Origin: Parachlorella kessleri
Lineage: Eukaryota; Chlorophyta; Trebouxiophyceae; Chlorellales; Chlorellaceae
Direction: 5' to 3'
Assembly: GCA_001598975.1 (NCBI GenBank)
Contig: BBXU01002273.1
Span: forward strand, 1-45,990
DNA: 45,990 nucleotides
Shown: positions 12,053-22,548 of the stretch, piece after piece
Numbering within the stretch: position 1 is the stretch's first letter
Layout: each line of letters begins with the position of its first letter
Made by a program: the position numbers and the translations under genes
The notes under the pieces: model-generated
What the model was told of the DNA's origin: nothing
Databases searched by the model: none
What the model saw: the letters and a program-made list of their open reading frames with translations, nothing else

Positions 12053-12469
12053 GGATGCAGCCCACTGGTGACTCCCACGCTGCAGTCCTGGCACGAGGAG
12101 TGGCAGCGTGGCAGTCCCTGCCGACAGGTGTCAGCTCCGGCGCTGCTGCCTACTGTCCCACTGCGTGCATCTGCCGTGTCGCTGGACTGTATGACCTGCG
12201 GCAGGCTTTCGCCTGCGACGCTGCTGCCTGCTGCCCCACTCTTGTCACGTGCCGGAGGTCCATCAGCTGTCCCCAGCAGGCACGACAAGCACAGCAGGCT
12301 CAGTGGGCGCAGGTGCAGCCCAGCAGGCACGCCAGAGGCTGGCAGGGCGCTGACAGCTGGGCGGTGACCATGCCTGGCGTCAGGGGCGGGCAGGACCATG
12401 AGAGAGGTTTGGGGTGGGAAGGGCAGCCGCTGCAGCGTGCGAGACTGCTCCGCAGGATGAAGACTCGCT

Positions 12470-12640
12470 TGGTGCGGAGGGTAACAAGTACGTAGGGCGG
12501 CTGGTCTTTGCCTTGGGCTGCCACGTGTGCGTCGATGGCAGCAAGCATGTCTGCCACCAGGCTGAAGCCTGGCAGCTCCGAGGTGAGCGGGGTGCCGCTC
12601 CTTTTTAACGCACCTGGACGGTGCACACCTGCACACAAAG
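12470..12640 (-). CDS. Possible coding exon, unidentified
   Basis: The minus-strand frame here reads TSELPGFSLVADMLAAIDAH and continues with YVLVTLRTKR. It looks less repetitive than the surrounding frames and could be one exon of a gene in the gap between copies C and D. Boundaries, start and partners are unknown and no family is recognised. Confidence 0.2.
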
Positions 12641-13081
12641 GCATTCTTGAGTGTCGTACTGGGACTATCTCTGCCACTCACCTCAGTGAACTAGCAAACC
12701 ACGATAGTACATAAGGCTGTGCTGGACCTGGTGCCCACTAACTAAACCAAGGTGTCACTTCCAGCCCAATATGTCTGCAGAGGCTGTACACCCAGCGTAC
12801 TGCTAGGCGTACCAGCGGCAAGTTTGGAAAGGATTTGGTAGCGAAGCCCAAATGACACTCTCTGGGACGCCTGCCCGATGCAACGGCAGTGCAAGCAACA
12901 GGCATGAAGGCAGAAGGCGGCAAGGGGAAGTACCCATTACGTTTGCATTGCGCACTTGCATGATGCAGCAGACTATTACCATGCCCGGCAGCCAATGCGG
13001 GGCAAGAAGCCATTCATACAATGCTCCCACACTCGACAGGTGCATCAAATTGTCAGGCCCCAGCAGCCTTGCATCTACTAT

Positions 13082-13460
13082 CTACTCATGTGACACGGCC
13101 CAACCCGGCCCTCCGCTAGGTTTCATCATAGTTGGCTCCCACGCACTTGAAACTCTTCCACAATTTCCTCCGCTGCTGTTTAGCTCCTCCTCACTTGCTG
13201 AGTCATCACTGTCGACGACATGGCCCAGCAGGGCTAGGAGCACACGGGCCAGACCTGCTGCAGCCAGTAGCTGCTCCTCTCCTTTGTGATCCTCCTGCTC
13301 CTCAGTCTGCGCATCCCGCTGCTGCTGCTGTGTATGCAGGGCGTGCTGGGGCTGCTGCTGCTGCTGCTGCTGCTGCTGTGCATGCAGGGTATGCTGGGGC
13401 TGCTGCTGCTGGGGTAGGGGCGGCGGCACCTGCTGGGGCTGCTGTACCAGCTGGGCAGTT
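13082..13460 (-). CDS. Possible Gln-rich then acidic exon
   Basis: The minus-strand frame reads a GTAQLVQQPQQVPPPLPQQQ segment, two poly-Gln runs of four to nine residues, then an acidic SDDSASEEE patch. Poly-Gln beside acidic patches is common in chlorophyte nuclear regulators, but the Gln runs are also explained by an expanded CTG/CAG repeat. No domain, start or stop could be assigned; a coding role is inference. Confidence 0.28.
13312..13425. repeat. CTG/CAG trinucleotide tract
   Basis: Runs of CTG are separated by a repeated GGGCGTGCTGGGG / GGGTATGCTGGGG spacer. The longest pure run is nine CTG units (about 13352-13378). Likely length-variable; it encodes poly-Gln on the minus strand and poly-Leu or poly-Ala in other frames. 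Confidence 0.85.
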
Positions 13461-14700
13461 CCACCACCACTCCCATGGCAGCAGACAACTGTGCGGCCAC
13501 CAGCACGGCCGCCTCATTCTGCTACGTTGCCAGCAGCAGCTGCGCCGCCTCCGTCTGCTGCGTCTGCTGCTGCTGTGGCGGCAGATGCAACACATGCTTG
13601 GTTTGCTGCGGCAACCCGGCCGCTCCCGTTGACGCTATATGCTAGGCTTACGCACACGCAAAGTCTCATATGTCATTGAGAAACAAGCACTGCTCCCGCT
13701 GCTGTCCTGTGACAGCGGTCTTCCACATTAGGAGCTTGCCGTTTTGCTGCCCCCACGTCTACGAGCTCGTAGCAATGCAGCTCCAGCGTCAGCCGGTTCT
13801 TACACACCTCCCTTGGCTACACTGGAACCTGCGCGGCTCTGTCACATCTCCCAAGGCTGTAGCTTGCTTTCTCGCTATTATCAGCAGTGGCTTCTGTCAG
13901 CCAGAGCACCACCTTCCGCCTAAGAGGATGCGTGTTGCTGTGGATGCCCCACAGGTAAAAGGTGAGGACAGCGCTCCCTGCAGAATGGCGAATGCCACCA
14001 AAGTCAGTTCAAGCCGACTTGCAGCACGAGATGATAACAGCCAGACACTTTCTGATCCACACATAGCACCCCGCCACCTCCCGCAGCACCATGCGTTGTA
14101 CCCCCTCTGGTGCCCCTCTGCCACCCAATGCAGTCCCGCACCTCTAGATGACCCAACTGGTGGTCACGCTAAGCTTGCCCCAACTGAGCAACTCCGCTAC
14201 CCTGCCACACATCGCTAGCCTTGCCTTCCAAGCCACCCTGACAGGCGTAGCTGTAGCCCGCCAGCGCCGCCTCCGGCAAGTGCAGCGCCCCCCGGTCCAA
14301 GATGACCTTGTAAACAAAGCCAGGGAATGCGGTGCCGTCTTTGCCGGGAAGTGCCCAAGCTTTAGGTCTCCCTTACTACTGCCACAATACCCTAGGGTGA
14401 TAGAACACATTACAAGCAATGTGCATCTAGTTCACGAGCCATGTTGAGTCTTCGATTTAACACTACCTGGGCATGGGCACCGGTATATTGTACACTATGG
14501 CGAACCCTCTCCAGCTGGGTGCAGCCAGCAACTCTGTTTGGAGTAGTGAATGGCACAGTGCTCTCATGCGCACGCGATTTACAACAGATGACATGGTGTG
14601 CCTAGCACGCAGCGGGCGCCCCGGGCACATGCACACCTGTACAGTGTGTCTTGATCTAACAGAAAGCGTGGTCGTGCAGGTTCTGGGTGAAGTGGGGCAC
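13461..14700. other. No gene recognised
   Basis: Short open frames on both strands, none with a recognisable motif. Further CTG/GCC-rich low complexity at 13530-13590. Confidence 0.35.
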
Positions 14701-14739
14701 GACCTGGGGGTTTTCAAGCGCAGGTAGGCCCTGGAATGG

Positions 14740-15620
14740 ATCAGGTCGGGCGCTGCAGCAGCGGCAGGCCAGTAGGACACCAGGAGGTGGGTGAACCACG
14801 TCAATGGCAGTGGTTACGGGAAAAGGCAAGGGGTGGGCCATACTACAGCAGCACTGAACATGTGCAATAAGCAAGTTGGCGACTGGGCAAACACGCATGC
14901 CCAGGTACTTCTCTGTCACACCTAGGCTCCTCCTGCGCCGCTGGGCGACAACTGCATACAAAAACACACCTACTCCCCTTGATGTTCATTGATAATCAGT
15001 GAGGTGCACCTACCTCTGCTTGCCTTGCACGTATTAGAAGTAGTCTGCCCCGTCCACCCAGCTGACCGCCACGCTGCAAAAGCCATCAGCTGTCAGCCAG
15101 CCCAGGCGGAAGTGGCAAACCACCGCCTTGGCTCGCTGGTCCCCAGTGGGGGCCGGGCTGGTCGTCACCATGACTGCCTGCAGCTGAGATGACACCTGTG
15201 ACAACAACTGCATACAGTAACAAGACGCGAACCATGCCCAGGACCGGAATAGGGCAAACACGGGAATTTACGGCTGGCCTTGGATGGGACTTAAATCAGC
15301 AGCCTAGCCTTCACTGCTACTCTTCTTACTGTACTGTTTGACTGCTGGCTTTCGTATGGTGACAGCCAGTCCCTGCGCAAAGTCCGATGCTGGCAGTCAT
15401 GACCGCCACCTGAGCCCGGCCGTGGCCTTGGGTCATTTGTCTTGATTGTTTTGGAGCCTGACATTACCCAAGGCTCTTGCTGCAACAAGAAGGCTATGCA
15501 TAGCTGGTGCATAGCAGATGCATAGCTATATTACCACACTACGCTGCTTGGCCTGCTGCGAAATTTGCAGGGCGCCAAAACCGAAACGAGGGAGAAGCGT
15601 TTGAGACGGGATGCACGTGG
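14740..15620. repeat. Second copy of the 1.38-2.14 kb unit
   Basis: Matching blocks in the same order as at 1.38-2.14 kb: the GCAGGCCAG-AGGACACC block, the CATGCCCAGGTAC...GTCACACCT block, the UPF3-like exon, a block with TTACGGCTG-CCTTGGA, a CAGTCCCTGCGC block and the TTGGCCTGCTGCGA...GCAGGGCGCC block. Copies are well diverged, with many indels. Seen by eye; percent identity not computed. Confidence 0.6.
15014..15171 (-). pseudogene. UPF3-like exon, second copy with in-frame stop
   Basis: Collinear with the exon at 1614-1765: ATG, VTTSPAPTGDQRAKAVV, LTADGF and a terminal KQR at a phase-2 donor (AGAG|GTAGGT). The frame is broken by TAA at 15034-15036, eight codons before the exon end, where the other copy has a Gln codon. 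The conserved LPPG core is altered to FRLGW. Together these indicate a pseudogene copy. Confidence 0.6.
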
Positions 15621-16266
15621 CAGGAGCTGCTTCAGGTAGTGGAGAACAAATCAGGGAAGCGTAGAAGGAGCAGAAAGGCCATGAAAACGATAGATATGGT
15701 AATGCACGTCATACTGCTCACCATTGACCGGTATCAAGGCTACGATCATATATAGAATAGCTAACCAGCAACCAGAGCCTGGCACCAGTAATGCTGCTTG
15801 TATCTTGTTTTGAACAATGTTTTGACTGGAAGAAACATTATCTGGAAGGTATAATTTATCCCACTTGATGGCTCAAAAGCCCTCTCGACGAGCTGCAACC
15901 AGCGATGACACTAGACCAGCTGCTCCACGTATCCCATCCTAATGGTTGCACTACTGCCTGCACCAGTGGGATGGCAGGAACACATAACTCAATTAGGGTA
16001 GCCCTGCTTACATAAACATGATGACTCTGACAAACCATGTCCTACGAGCTTGCATGCAACTTCTACAACTTCTTGCGCAAGAAGTTTGCCTTGCACTCAC
16101 TAAGCAGCCACGGCATGCCAAGCTCAGCCCTCGTATATTAGGGTATATACCACCCCCAGCGCCCTCCTTTCTCAGCACCCGAACGCGCTCTGCCCTGCCA
16201 AAATATTTCATCCAACCGTGTTACTGTTTTGCTTACATGCGCCATCCTCTCCCAGCTTCCTGTGAG
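15621..16266. other. Intergenic before copy D
   Basis: No gene supported. It is relatively A/T-rich, with several TATA-like strings (15750-15860), and includes the 3' flank of copy D. Confidence 0.4.
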
Positions 16267-18559
16267 TCACGGATACCACCGCGGTCGCATATCCACCATC
16301 ATATAATAGTCCCTATCCACATCATCACAAGTGTAGCTGGTGTCTTTGTCCTCTGGCGTGCACAGGACCTGCGCCTCAATGGTGGCAGGAAGGATATGCT
16401 ATACAACAGTCTCTACCCGCACATGCCCACACGAAAAATGCCATGTATGGAGAAGTTGGCAGTGGCTGCCATTGGGGCCTTGGGTGCTAGACGCACGTGA
16501 TCATACCTCAGCAGTTTAGTTTGTAGATGCTGCCAGCTTTGCAGGGGGTCAGCAACTGGACGTGCAGACAGCACCCACAAGCTGTCCAACAGGCTGTATG
16601 GTACCTACCTTCCAAGATATGAGGTCCTCCTCATTGATCAACTGCATCCTTCGCAGCGCTTCGACTATGTATGGGCGTGTGACGTCCTTGGGATCCTCTG
16701 AGACTGGTTCCATACCCTTGGCTGAGAAGAGAAGGGTCACCACGACCACCTGTTCTCCCTCCGTGGCGCTGTCCCTGCTGAGGCAGCAGGGTTAAAAGCT
16801 TCAGGGAGCATGATATCAGCAGCACACAGTGCCCAGCAACTAAGCCGCGCATGTCAAGCATGCATGTGCAGCTGCAAAGGCAGGTCAGGACAGCAGATGT
16901 GAGTTAGGTGCTGCTGATTGGGGGCAGTTGCAGCCGGTACCGCCCCACATTTCTCAGTCACCTGCCCAGGCTTGAGAGCACCTTCCTATGTGCCAGGCGT
17001 GCGCGAATCCGCCACAGGATGGCGCTAGCCTACATGCACTGTCGATATTGTGGCACATAGTGTAAGAGCAGCAGACAGGTAGCCAATCTAGAAGCATGTG
17101 AATAGTAGGCTTCACATACTGCAAGCTCACTCACATCGTGTCCCTGCATAGGCACCCACCAACTCACCAAGGAGCAGTGCCAGTCATACCAGACCCTTGC
17201 GCTCCAACCCTCTTTAGCCACTAAGATAGGGGAGGTGCCTGCCAGGTATCCATACATGATCGAGGCATTGTTGCCGATAAGAAGGTCCGTTGCATCTGCA
17301 GGAAGCAAGGCACACTGCATATTCCGTGCTAAGATAATGGCAACTGCTCGCAGTTTACACGAGGTTGGCTGTGGACAGGTCACATGATGGTGCTGCGAAG
17401 CGTTGCTGCAGTCTGTACCTCGAAGGATGAGCTGTTGAACCTCAGGGCCAGAAATGTAAGCCTCGCTTCCCAGTCTCTGCAACTGCTGTTGGAGGCGCCG
17501 CTCAGGATCCAATACACCCAAAACGACCATGGAAATTGTTGTTCCATGGACCCGACGCATGTATCGTTCCAAAGGAAGAACTGAATGCCTGTAAACCCAT
17601 CTAGTGAAGTCATTGAATGACGGCGGGCGGGCGCGGGCGCGTGCGTGGGCGGGCGCAGGCGGGGGCGGAGGCGGGCGCCGATATTTGTTCAATAAGAATC
17701 TTAATATGGAGATGCCATGTAGGGCCAGGAGAATGATACAACTGTGTGCCCCTGCGCCAAAAGCAATAGCCGCGTTAGTGTGTCTCGCCAGTTGTGCACC
17801 ACAAGGACGTGCGCCAGAACCAAGGGCATGGCACTTTGCTGCCCAATGGTAGCGCCTACAAAGAACATCCGCAGTGAAAGCATGTGCCCTGGGCGCCCAG
17901 CGCCGGCTGGCAAGCTGTTGTCTCTTGTGAGAACTTGGCAACTGCCAAGGTTCAATAGCAAACACATCTAATTTTCCCGGCCACCAACGTATACGTACTC
18001 GCTGCAGCTGAGGACACTGGTTGAGCCAATCGCGTCAGCTCATCAGCAGTAGCCTGCTACACAAGAGGTGACAAAGGGAAGTGCTTTCTCCGGGAGGGGC
18101 GTAGTACCAAGGATGGCAAGAGAGCCAACACTGCATATGGGAGGGGCCGGCATAGCTTCACCCCCTGCAAACGCATTCACTACCACGCACCGCAAGGGAA
18201 TCCGTTGCAAGCACCCTTTGGAGAAGGGCGCTGCGAAGAGCAGGATCCCCTAGGTGAGGACGTTCGCTGGGATGGCATGGCGCCTGCTTGTCCTGATTAC
18301 TGTCCATGCCGTCAGCTGCTGCTGATACCAGTCGAAATTTAAGCCTGTCAGAGGTAACCTTGGACCTGGCTGCCCTGCTAAAAGTGCCGGCCAAGCTCCC
18401 GAAGGTGGGCCTTGCTGCACGAGGCACTGGTGCACTACACTTGGGCGATGAGAGTCGTAACGTTGCACTAAGAGACGGCCGTCGGAGGTATGCAACCTTG
18501 CCACCCACTCTGGGTGCGTAGGAGCTACAAACAGCCATGGAGCTTGTGATGTGTGCCAT
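16267..18559 (-). CDS. DUF1517-family plastid membrane protein, copy D
   Basis: Six exons: 18559-18184, 17751-17419, 17295-17168, 17029-16962, 16774-16609, 16368-16267; 1173 nt, 390 residues. This copy has the best-defined splice sites, including G|GTAGTG for exon 1 and TTG|GTGAGT for exon 3. The transit-like N-terminus has GGKVAYLRRP and SRAARSKVTSDR. Exon 2 is 33-63 nt longer than in the other copies because a GC-rich insertion adds a Pro/Ala/Arg run (RPPPPPPAPAHARARARPP) before the conserved hydrophobic and VLDPERRLQQQL segments. Exon 5 has VVVVTLLFSAKGMEPVSE and a longer acidic loop. Exon 6 has VLCTPEDKDTSYTCDD, with Cys in place of the near-invariant Trp. More diverged than A-C; still fully open. 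Confidence 0.76.
17618..17682. repeat. GC-rich simple-sequence insertion inside copy D exon 2
   Basis: A 65-bp run made of GGCGGGCGC-type units with almost no A. It stays in frame and encodes a Pro-rich then Ala-Arg alternating stretch. The homologous exons of A, B, C, E and F lack it. Confidence 0.75.
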
Positions 18560-19649
18560 TCAACCTTGGAGGCGCGACAGGCAGAAGCCCTCACCAAGCA
18601 AGACTTCATGAACGTTTTCTATCTCCTGGACTGTTGAAGACCTGGAGGCCTTTTGATGGAAACTTGCGTGGCAATTGATCACCCTGATCACTGGTCGCGC
18701 GCAAGCGCGACAGGGAAATGTTGCGCTGGGACGTCGTGGTGGGAACGTCTTAGCCCTAAAAAACCTGCCAAGTACAGTCGAATGCGACATTACACGAAGT
18801 AGGAAGAACCACGGGGGCCAAGTGACACATTCCGCGTCAAGGGAGCCCACCATTGCAGCAACAGTGTTACACTGACAGCGTCCCCACTGGGCACACTGGG
18901 CATGCACCACTCACACGGTTGTTCTGCTTATGGAAAAGCTTGACACACGGATTGCGTAATGCCGCTCAGGACATAGCCGTTGAGAGGTCCACCCTTGCAC
19001 TGTTGCTGGCTCCTTCAGCCTTCAGCCTTCAGCTGGCAGCACCGTGAGCCTAGGCTGTTCGCTGGTGGCAAGGGCGCGGCATGCAAGCCTTGCACAAGCA
19101 ACCCTGGGCGAGGTGGGCTGTCAAGGCGCTCGACAAAGGCCCCGGCCACTGGTGTGCAAGACAAAGTTGTTGAACCGGCGTTGCTGCGCCGGGGCACTTG
19201 ACCATCTTTGCAGGGAAGCCTGCTTGGCTAGGCAGCACGAGCATATATCTACAAGCTGACTCGCGGTCAGACCAGCACCCTGGACCTGGCTCTAGCCCAG
19301 CTGCAAGTCATGTGCTTTACAGTGCTTGCAAGGTAATGTTCCCCATACTGATCGCTTCAACCTCCACGTCAAGCTGCAACCGCCAGCACCTTAAGCACAA
19401 GCTATTGCCCCTATATCCCACACCACTGCCTGCAACACTGCCAGTGGGAAGGCAAACCCACAGATTACAATGCCCCCCTCCACGTGTTACGATATCTGTG
19501 GAATGCACCAGGTGCTCGCTTTCAAGTCCTCCTTTCCTACTATCTGCTGTAATCTCACCCAGCAGCCCCCAACTCGCCTGCCTTGATACCACCCACACAG
19601 TACCCTACTTTCCCCCACCACCCACGCATACTCTGCCTTGCTAACTCTT
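18560..19649. other. Spacer between copies D and E
   Basis: Includes the upstream region of copy D. From about 18868 it has the ACAGCG/CACTCACACGG/GCTTGACACACGG segment shared with positions 50-105 and 21975. A duplicated CAGCCTT run lies near 19015-19030. No gene seen. Confidence 0.45.
18695..18710. promoter_or_regulatory. Perfect TCGCGC-GCAA-GCGCGA hairpin upstream of copy D
   Basis: This is the cleanest form of the recurring motif: a 6-bp perfect stem around GCAA, 136 bp upstream of the ATG and preceded by TGATCACTGG. Copy F has almost the same string (GACCACTGATCGCGCGCAAG...). Regulatory role is inferred from position and recurrence. Confidence 0.45.
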
Positions 19650-21688
19650 CTACCAAGCCGCACAGCCGTCTTCCCGGTAAGCGCTCTTCTCTCCTGGCCT
19701 CCACTTGGTCATAGGGACTATGTAGCCCCTGGGAGGGTTGCAGCGGTGCAGCCCCACCCAGGGTCCCAGTGCCTTCATGCAGGGATAGTCTTCTTTCAAA
19801 TCGGCAGAAGTATAGCTGGTGTCTTTCGTCAGTGGCGTCCACAGTACCTGCAACTCAACAGTGGAATATAGCAAAAACTTGCACGACACTTTCCACCCGC
19901 ATGCAGCACTATAGTTATGCCAAGAACCATGAGGAACTGTAGTGACTCTCGCCACTGCTAGTGCCGGAGCTGGGCGCCCTTCCGGATGATTGTACCTGGG
20001 TAGACTAGTTTTCAAGTGTTGCCAGGCTCTGGAGAGTGGCTAGCAACTTGACATGCAGGTAGCATCCCAAGCCGTCCACCAGGCTGTAAGGCACATACCT
20101 GGCAAGCCATTAGATTCTCCTTGCTGACATTCTGCAGTCCCTCCAGCACACCGACTATCTTTGGGGCTGTGGGCGGCCAGCAGGGTTTCGGAAGTGGCTC
20201 CATGCCCCTGGCTGCCACCACAAGGGTCACAACAGTCAGCTGCTCCTGGACCTCCATGGCTCTGTCGCTCCTAAGGCTGCAAGGGCAGAAACTTGGGGGA
20301 CATGATCAACATCACGCTGATCATCATCGTCATAAGCGGACCTTAGGCGTGTGTGTGCAGTTGGGAAGGCGCATCAAGACATCTGATAGGAGGTGACTCG
20401 CTGCGCTTCTATGTGTGTTGGGAGTGCAGCCTGTACCGCCACATCTTGCTTCATCACCTGCCCAGACTCGATGGCGTCTTTCTTTGCTCCAGGCGTGCGC
20501 GGGACTTCGCCATGGCCTTGCGTGCCTGACAGCAGCATCAATTCCTTGGCTTTCGGTATGGGTAGACAGCATATAGGTAGCCATTTCAGCGGCATACAAC
20601 CAGGCGCACATTGCGCACAGGCACCCACCAACCCACCTGCGACATAAAAGTGCCGTACAGCCATTCTGCGTTCTGGGGATCAATATATCGGTTGTGGCCT
20701 TCAAGGTATCCATAATCGATAGAGGCTTGGTTGCAATAAAGAAGGTCCGCTGTACCTGCAGGGACAAGCAGCAGCACTCTATGCTGCTTGCTAGCACAAC
20801 TTGCCCTTTAAAGGGGTGAGAGCCGACATTATAGGTGCGAGAGCCATTGAGCTCAATTACTCTGTAGCACATGCACACGCGTGGCTGTTGACAGGCACAC
20901 GACATTGCTAGTTATTTGTACCTTGAAGGATTAGATGCTGGGTGTCAAGATCAGACATGTAAGCTCTGCTAACTATCTCCAGCAACTGCTGTTGCAGGCG
21001 CCGCTGGGGATCATAAACAGCCACCCGCACCAGGGCCACCGTTGTGCCACAGGACCGACGGATGTACTTATACACAGGGGGTACTGAATACCTCAAAATT
21101 AGTCCAATGAAGATTTCATAAAACAGCAGGCGGAAATACCAGTTCAAAATGGAGATGGCATGGGGGGCGACCATTATCAGGGCCGGGAAAAGGGCCGGGA
21201 GCAAACGAATGATGCGTGCTCCTGCGCCAAGAAGCAAGAGCTATTTGAGATGTCTTGCCAGTTGTGCGGCACAAGGGTGTGCACCTTGAATATCTGAGTA
21301 CCAGGCACGGTGCTGCCCAAAGGTAGCACCTACAAAGAATCTTGAGGAGGGCGCTCTTTCAAAATCGTGTCCTGCTGGGTAGGGCCCTTGACGGGGGTGG
21401 CCTGATGCTTGCTCCTCACCATAATGTTCCGGGTCGCCAGCAGCTGCTGGTACCTTGCAGCTCGTGCGCCTGACACTGGTAACCTTAAACTGGGTCGCCC
21501 TGCCAGAAATGCCGGCCAAGCCCAGGACTGGCTGCGGGGGTCCTTGCTATAAGGGGCACTGGTGTACTGCATGTGAGCGGTGAGAGTCGCAAGGTTGCAC
21601 AGAGTAACGGCCGTCGGAGGTATGCAACCTTGGCACCCAACCTAGGTACGCAACAGCTACAGGCGGGCATGGCTGTGGTTTGTGCCAT
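19650..21688 (-). pseudogene. DUF1517-family gene, copy E, frame break in exon 1
   Basis: Exons: 21688 to about 21330, 21221-20922, 20755-20637, 20525-20458, 20276-20099, 19847-19650. Exons 2-6 are open and keep all intron phases; exon 2 has VALVRVAVYDPQRRLQQQLL, exon 5 LTVVTLVVAARGMEPLPK, exon 6 VLWTPLTKDTSYTSADLKED then YPCMK, and a long extra tail (about 40 residues, including PPRGYIVP). In exon 1 the frame of the start (MAQTTAMPACSCC) and the frame that matches copies A-D downstream (SGRATQFKVTSVRRTS) differ, with the shift near 21515-21535. It is either a pseudogene, an assembly error, or uses a small extra intron there. A downstream ATG in the second frame (21519) would shorten the transit region. 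Confidence 0.6.
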
Positions 21689-22548
21689 CCAAGGGTACAG
21701 GGTTTCTTTCGTTGCAGCACAACTCCAGCAGCATAAGATCAAGATTCGAAGGGCTCTCTATCGATTCCTGCCAACCGGAGACCTCGATGGCTCCCAGTGA
21801 CTTTGCGTGCAGTCTGTTACTACATGTACTGATCACTAATCGCGCGCATGGGCGGCAGAAGGCATGCGCTTGGGCAGGACGCCCTGAGGGCCCCTTGAGC
21901 AGTGAAGGGACTCCCCGTTGGGCCTGCACCCTGGCCAGATGCCGTTACTCACAGGGCTTTCGCAGTTTTAAATTGACAGCGCCCCTTGTGCACCACTCAC
22001 AAAGTTGCCCAGTGGCCGCGCAAACCAGCACTACCGTTTCAACAGCAATGAGTTCAGAGAGTTTGCAAATGAGGAGAGAGGACCACTGCCAGTGGGAAGG
22101 CATGTAACCACTAGGTGAGGCACCCACCTAGTCTAGTCCTGCAGGGTACAGCCACTGACCATGCTGCCGTGAGGCACCCACCTACATATGTTGGTGGTTT
22201 GTAAAGTGCAGAGGGTGCTTGCTTACATCACTTCCTGCTTCAACATCCGCCGTACGCTCGCCCAGCAGCCACGGCACGCAAAGCTGAGCCAACTGGCCTG
22301 CCCTGATGCAATTCACGCCTTATCCCATCTCGCCTGCCACCCACACGCGATCTACCTTACCAACTCTTCTGCCTAGCTGCACAGCCGCCCTCCTACTGAG
22401 CGTTTCCCTCTCATGGCCTCCACATAGACACGGGGACGATGTAGCCCCTGGGAGGGTCGCAGCGGTGCAGCCCCACCCGGGTTCCCAATGCCTCCATGCA
22501 GGGATAGTCTTCTTTCAAATCGGCAGAAGTGTAGCTGGTGTTCTTGTC
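21689..22548. other. Spacer between copies E and F
   Basis: Upstream region of copy E. CGCGCGCATGGGCGGCAG at 21841-21858 is a degraded form of the GCGC motif, preceded by GATCACTAAT as in D and F. No gene seen. 22440-22530 is very similar to 19725-19815, the exon 6 and 3' region of copy E, consistent with E and F being the most recent duplicates. Confidence 0.5.

Larger units (their letters stand above)
10748..13081. other. Left part of the 5.5-kb gap between copies C and D
   Basis: The first ~350 bp is the upstream region of copy C. The rest has low-complexity open frames on both strands and a 66-bp tandem duplication (11937-12052). No identifiable gene; possible coding pieces at 12.5-12.6 kb and 13.1-13.4 kb are listed separately. 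Confidence 0.4.

Noticed and set aside
11824..12681. Open frames of over 200 codons on both strands
   Set aside because: They are products of GC- and CTG-rich repeats and the 66-bp duplication, with no domain or consistent splice pattern.
13312..13425. CRISPR-like repeat-spacer pattern
   Set aside because: It is a CTG trinucleotide tract with one repeated interruption, in eukaryotic DNA; there is no constant spacer size and no cas gene.
17030..17965. 311-codon minus-strand open frame
   Set aside because: It is exons 2 and 3 of DUF1517 copy D read through the introns; the conserved splice sites and phases in all copies explain it better.
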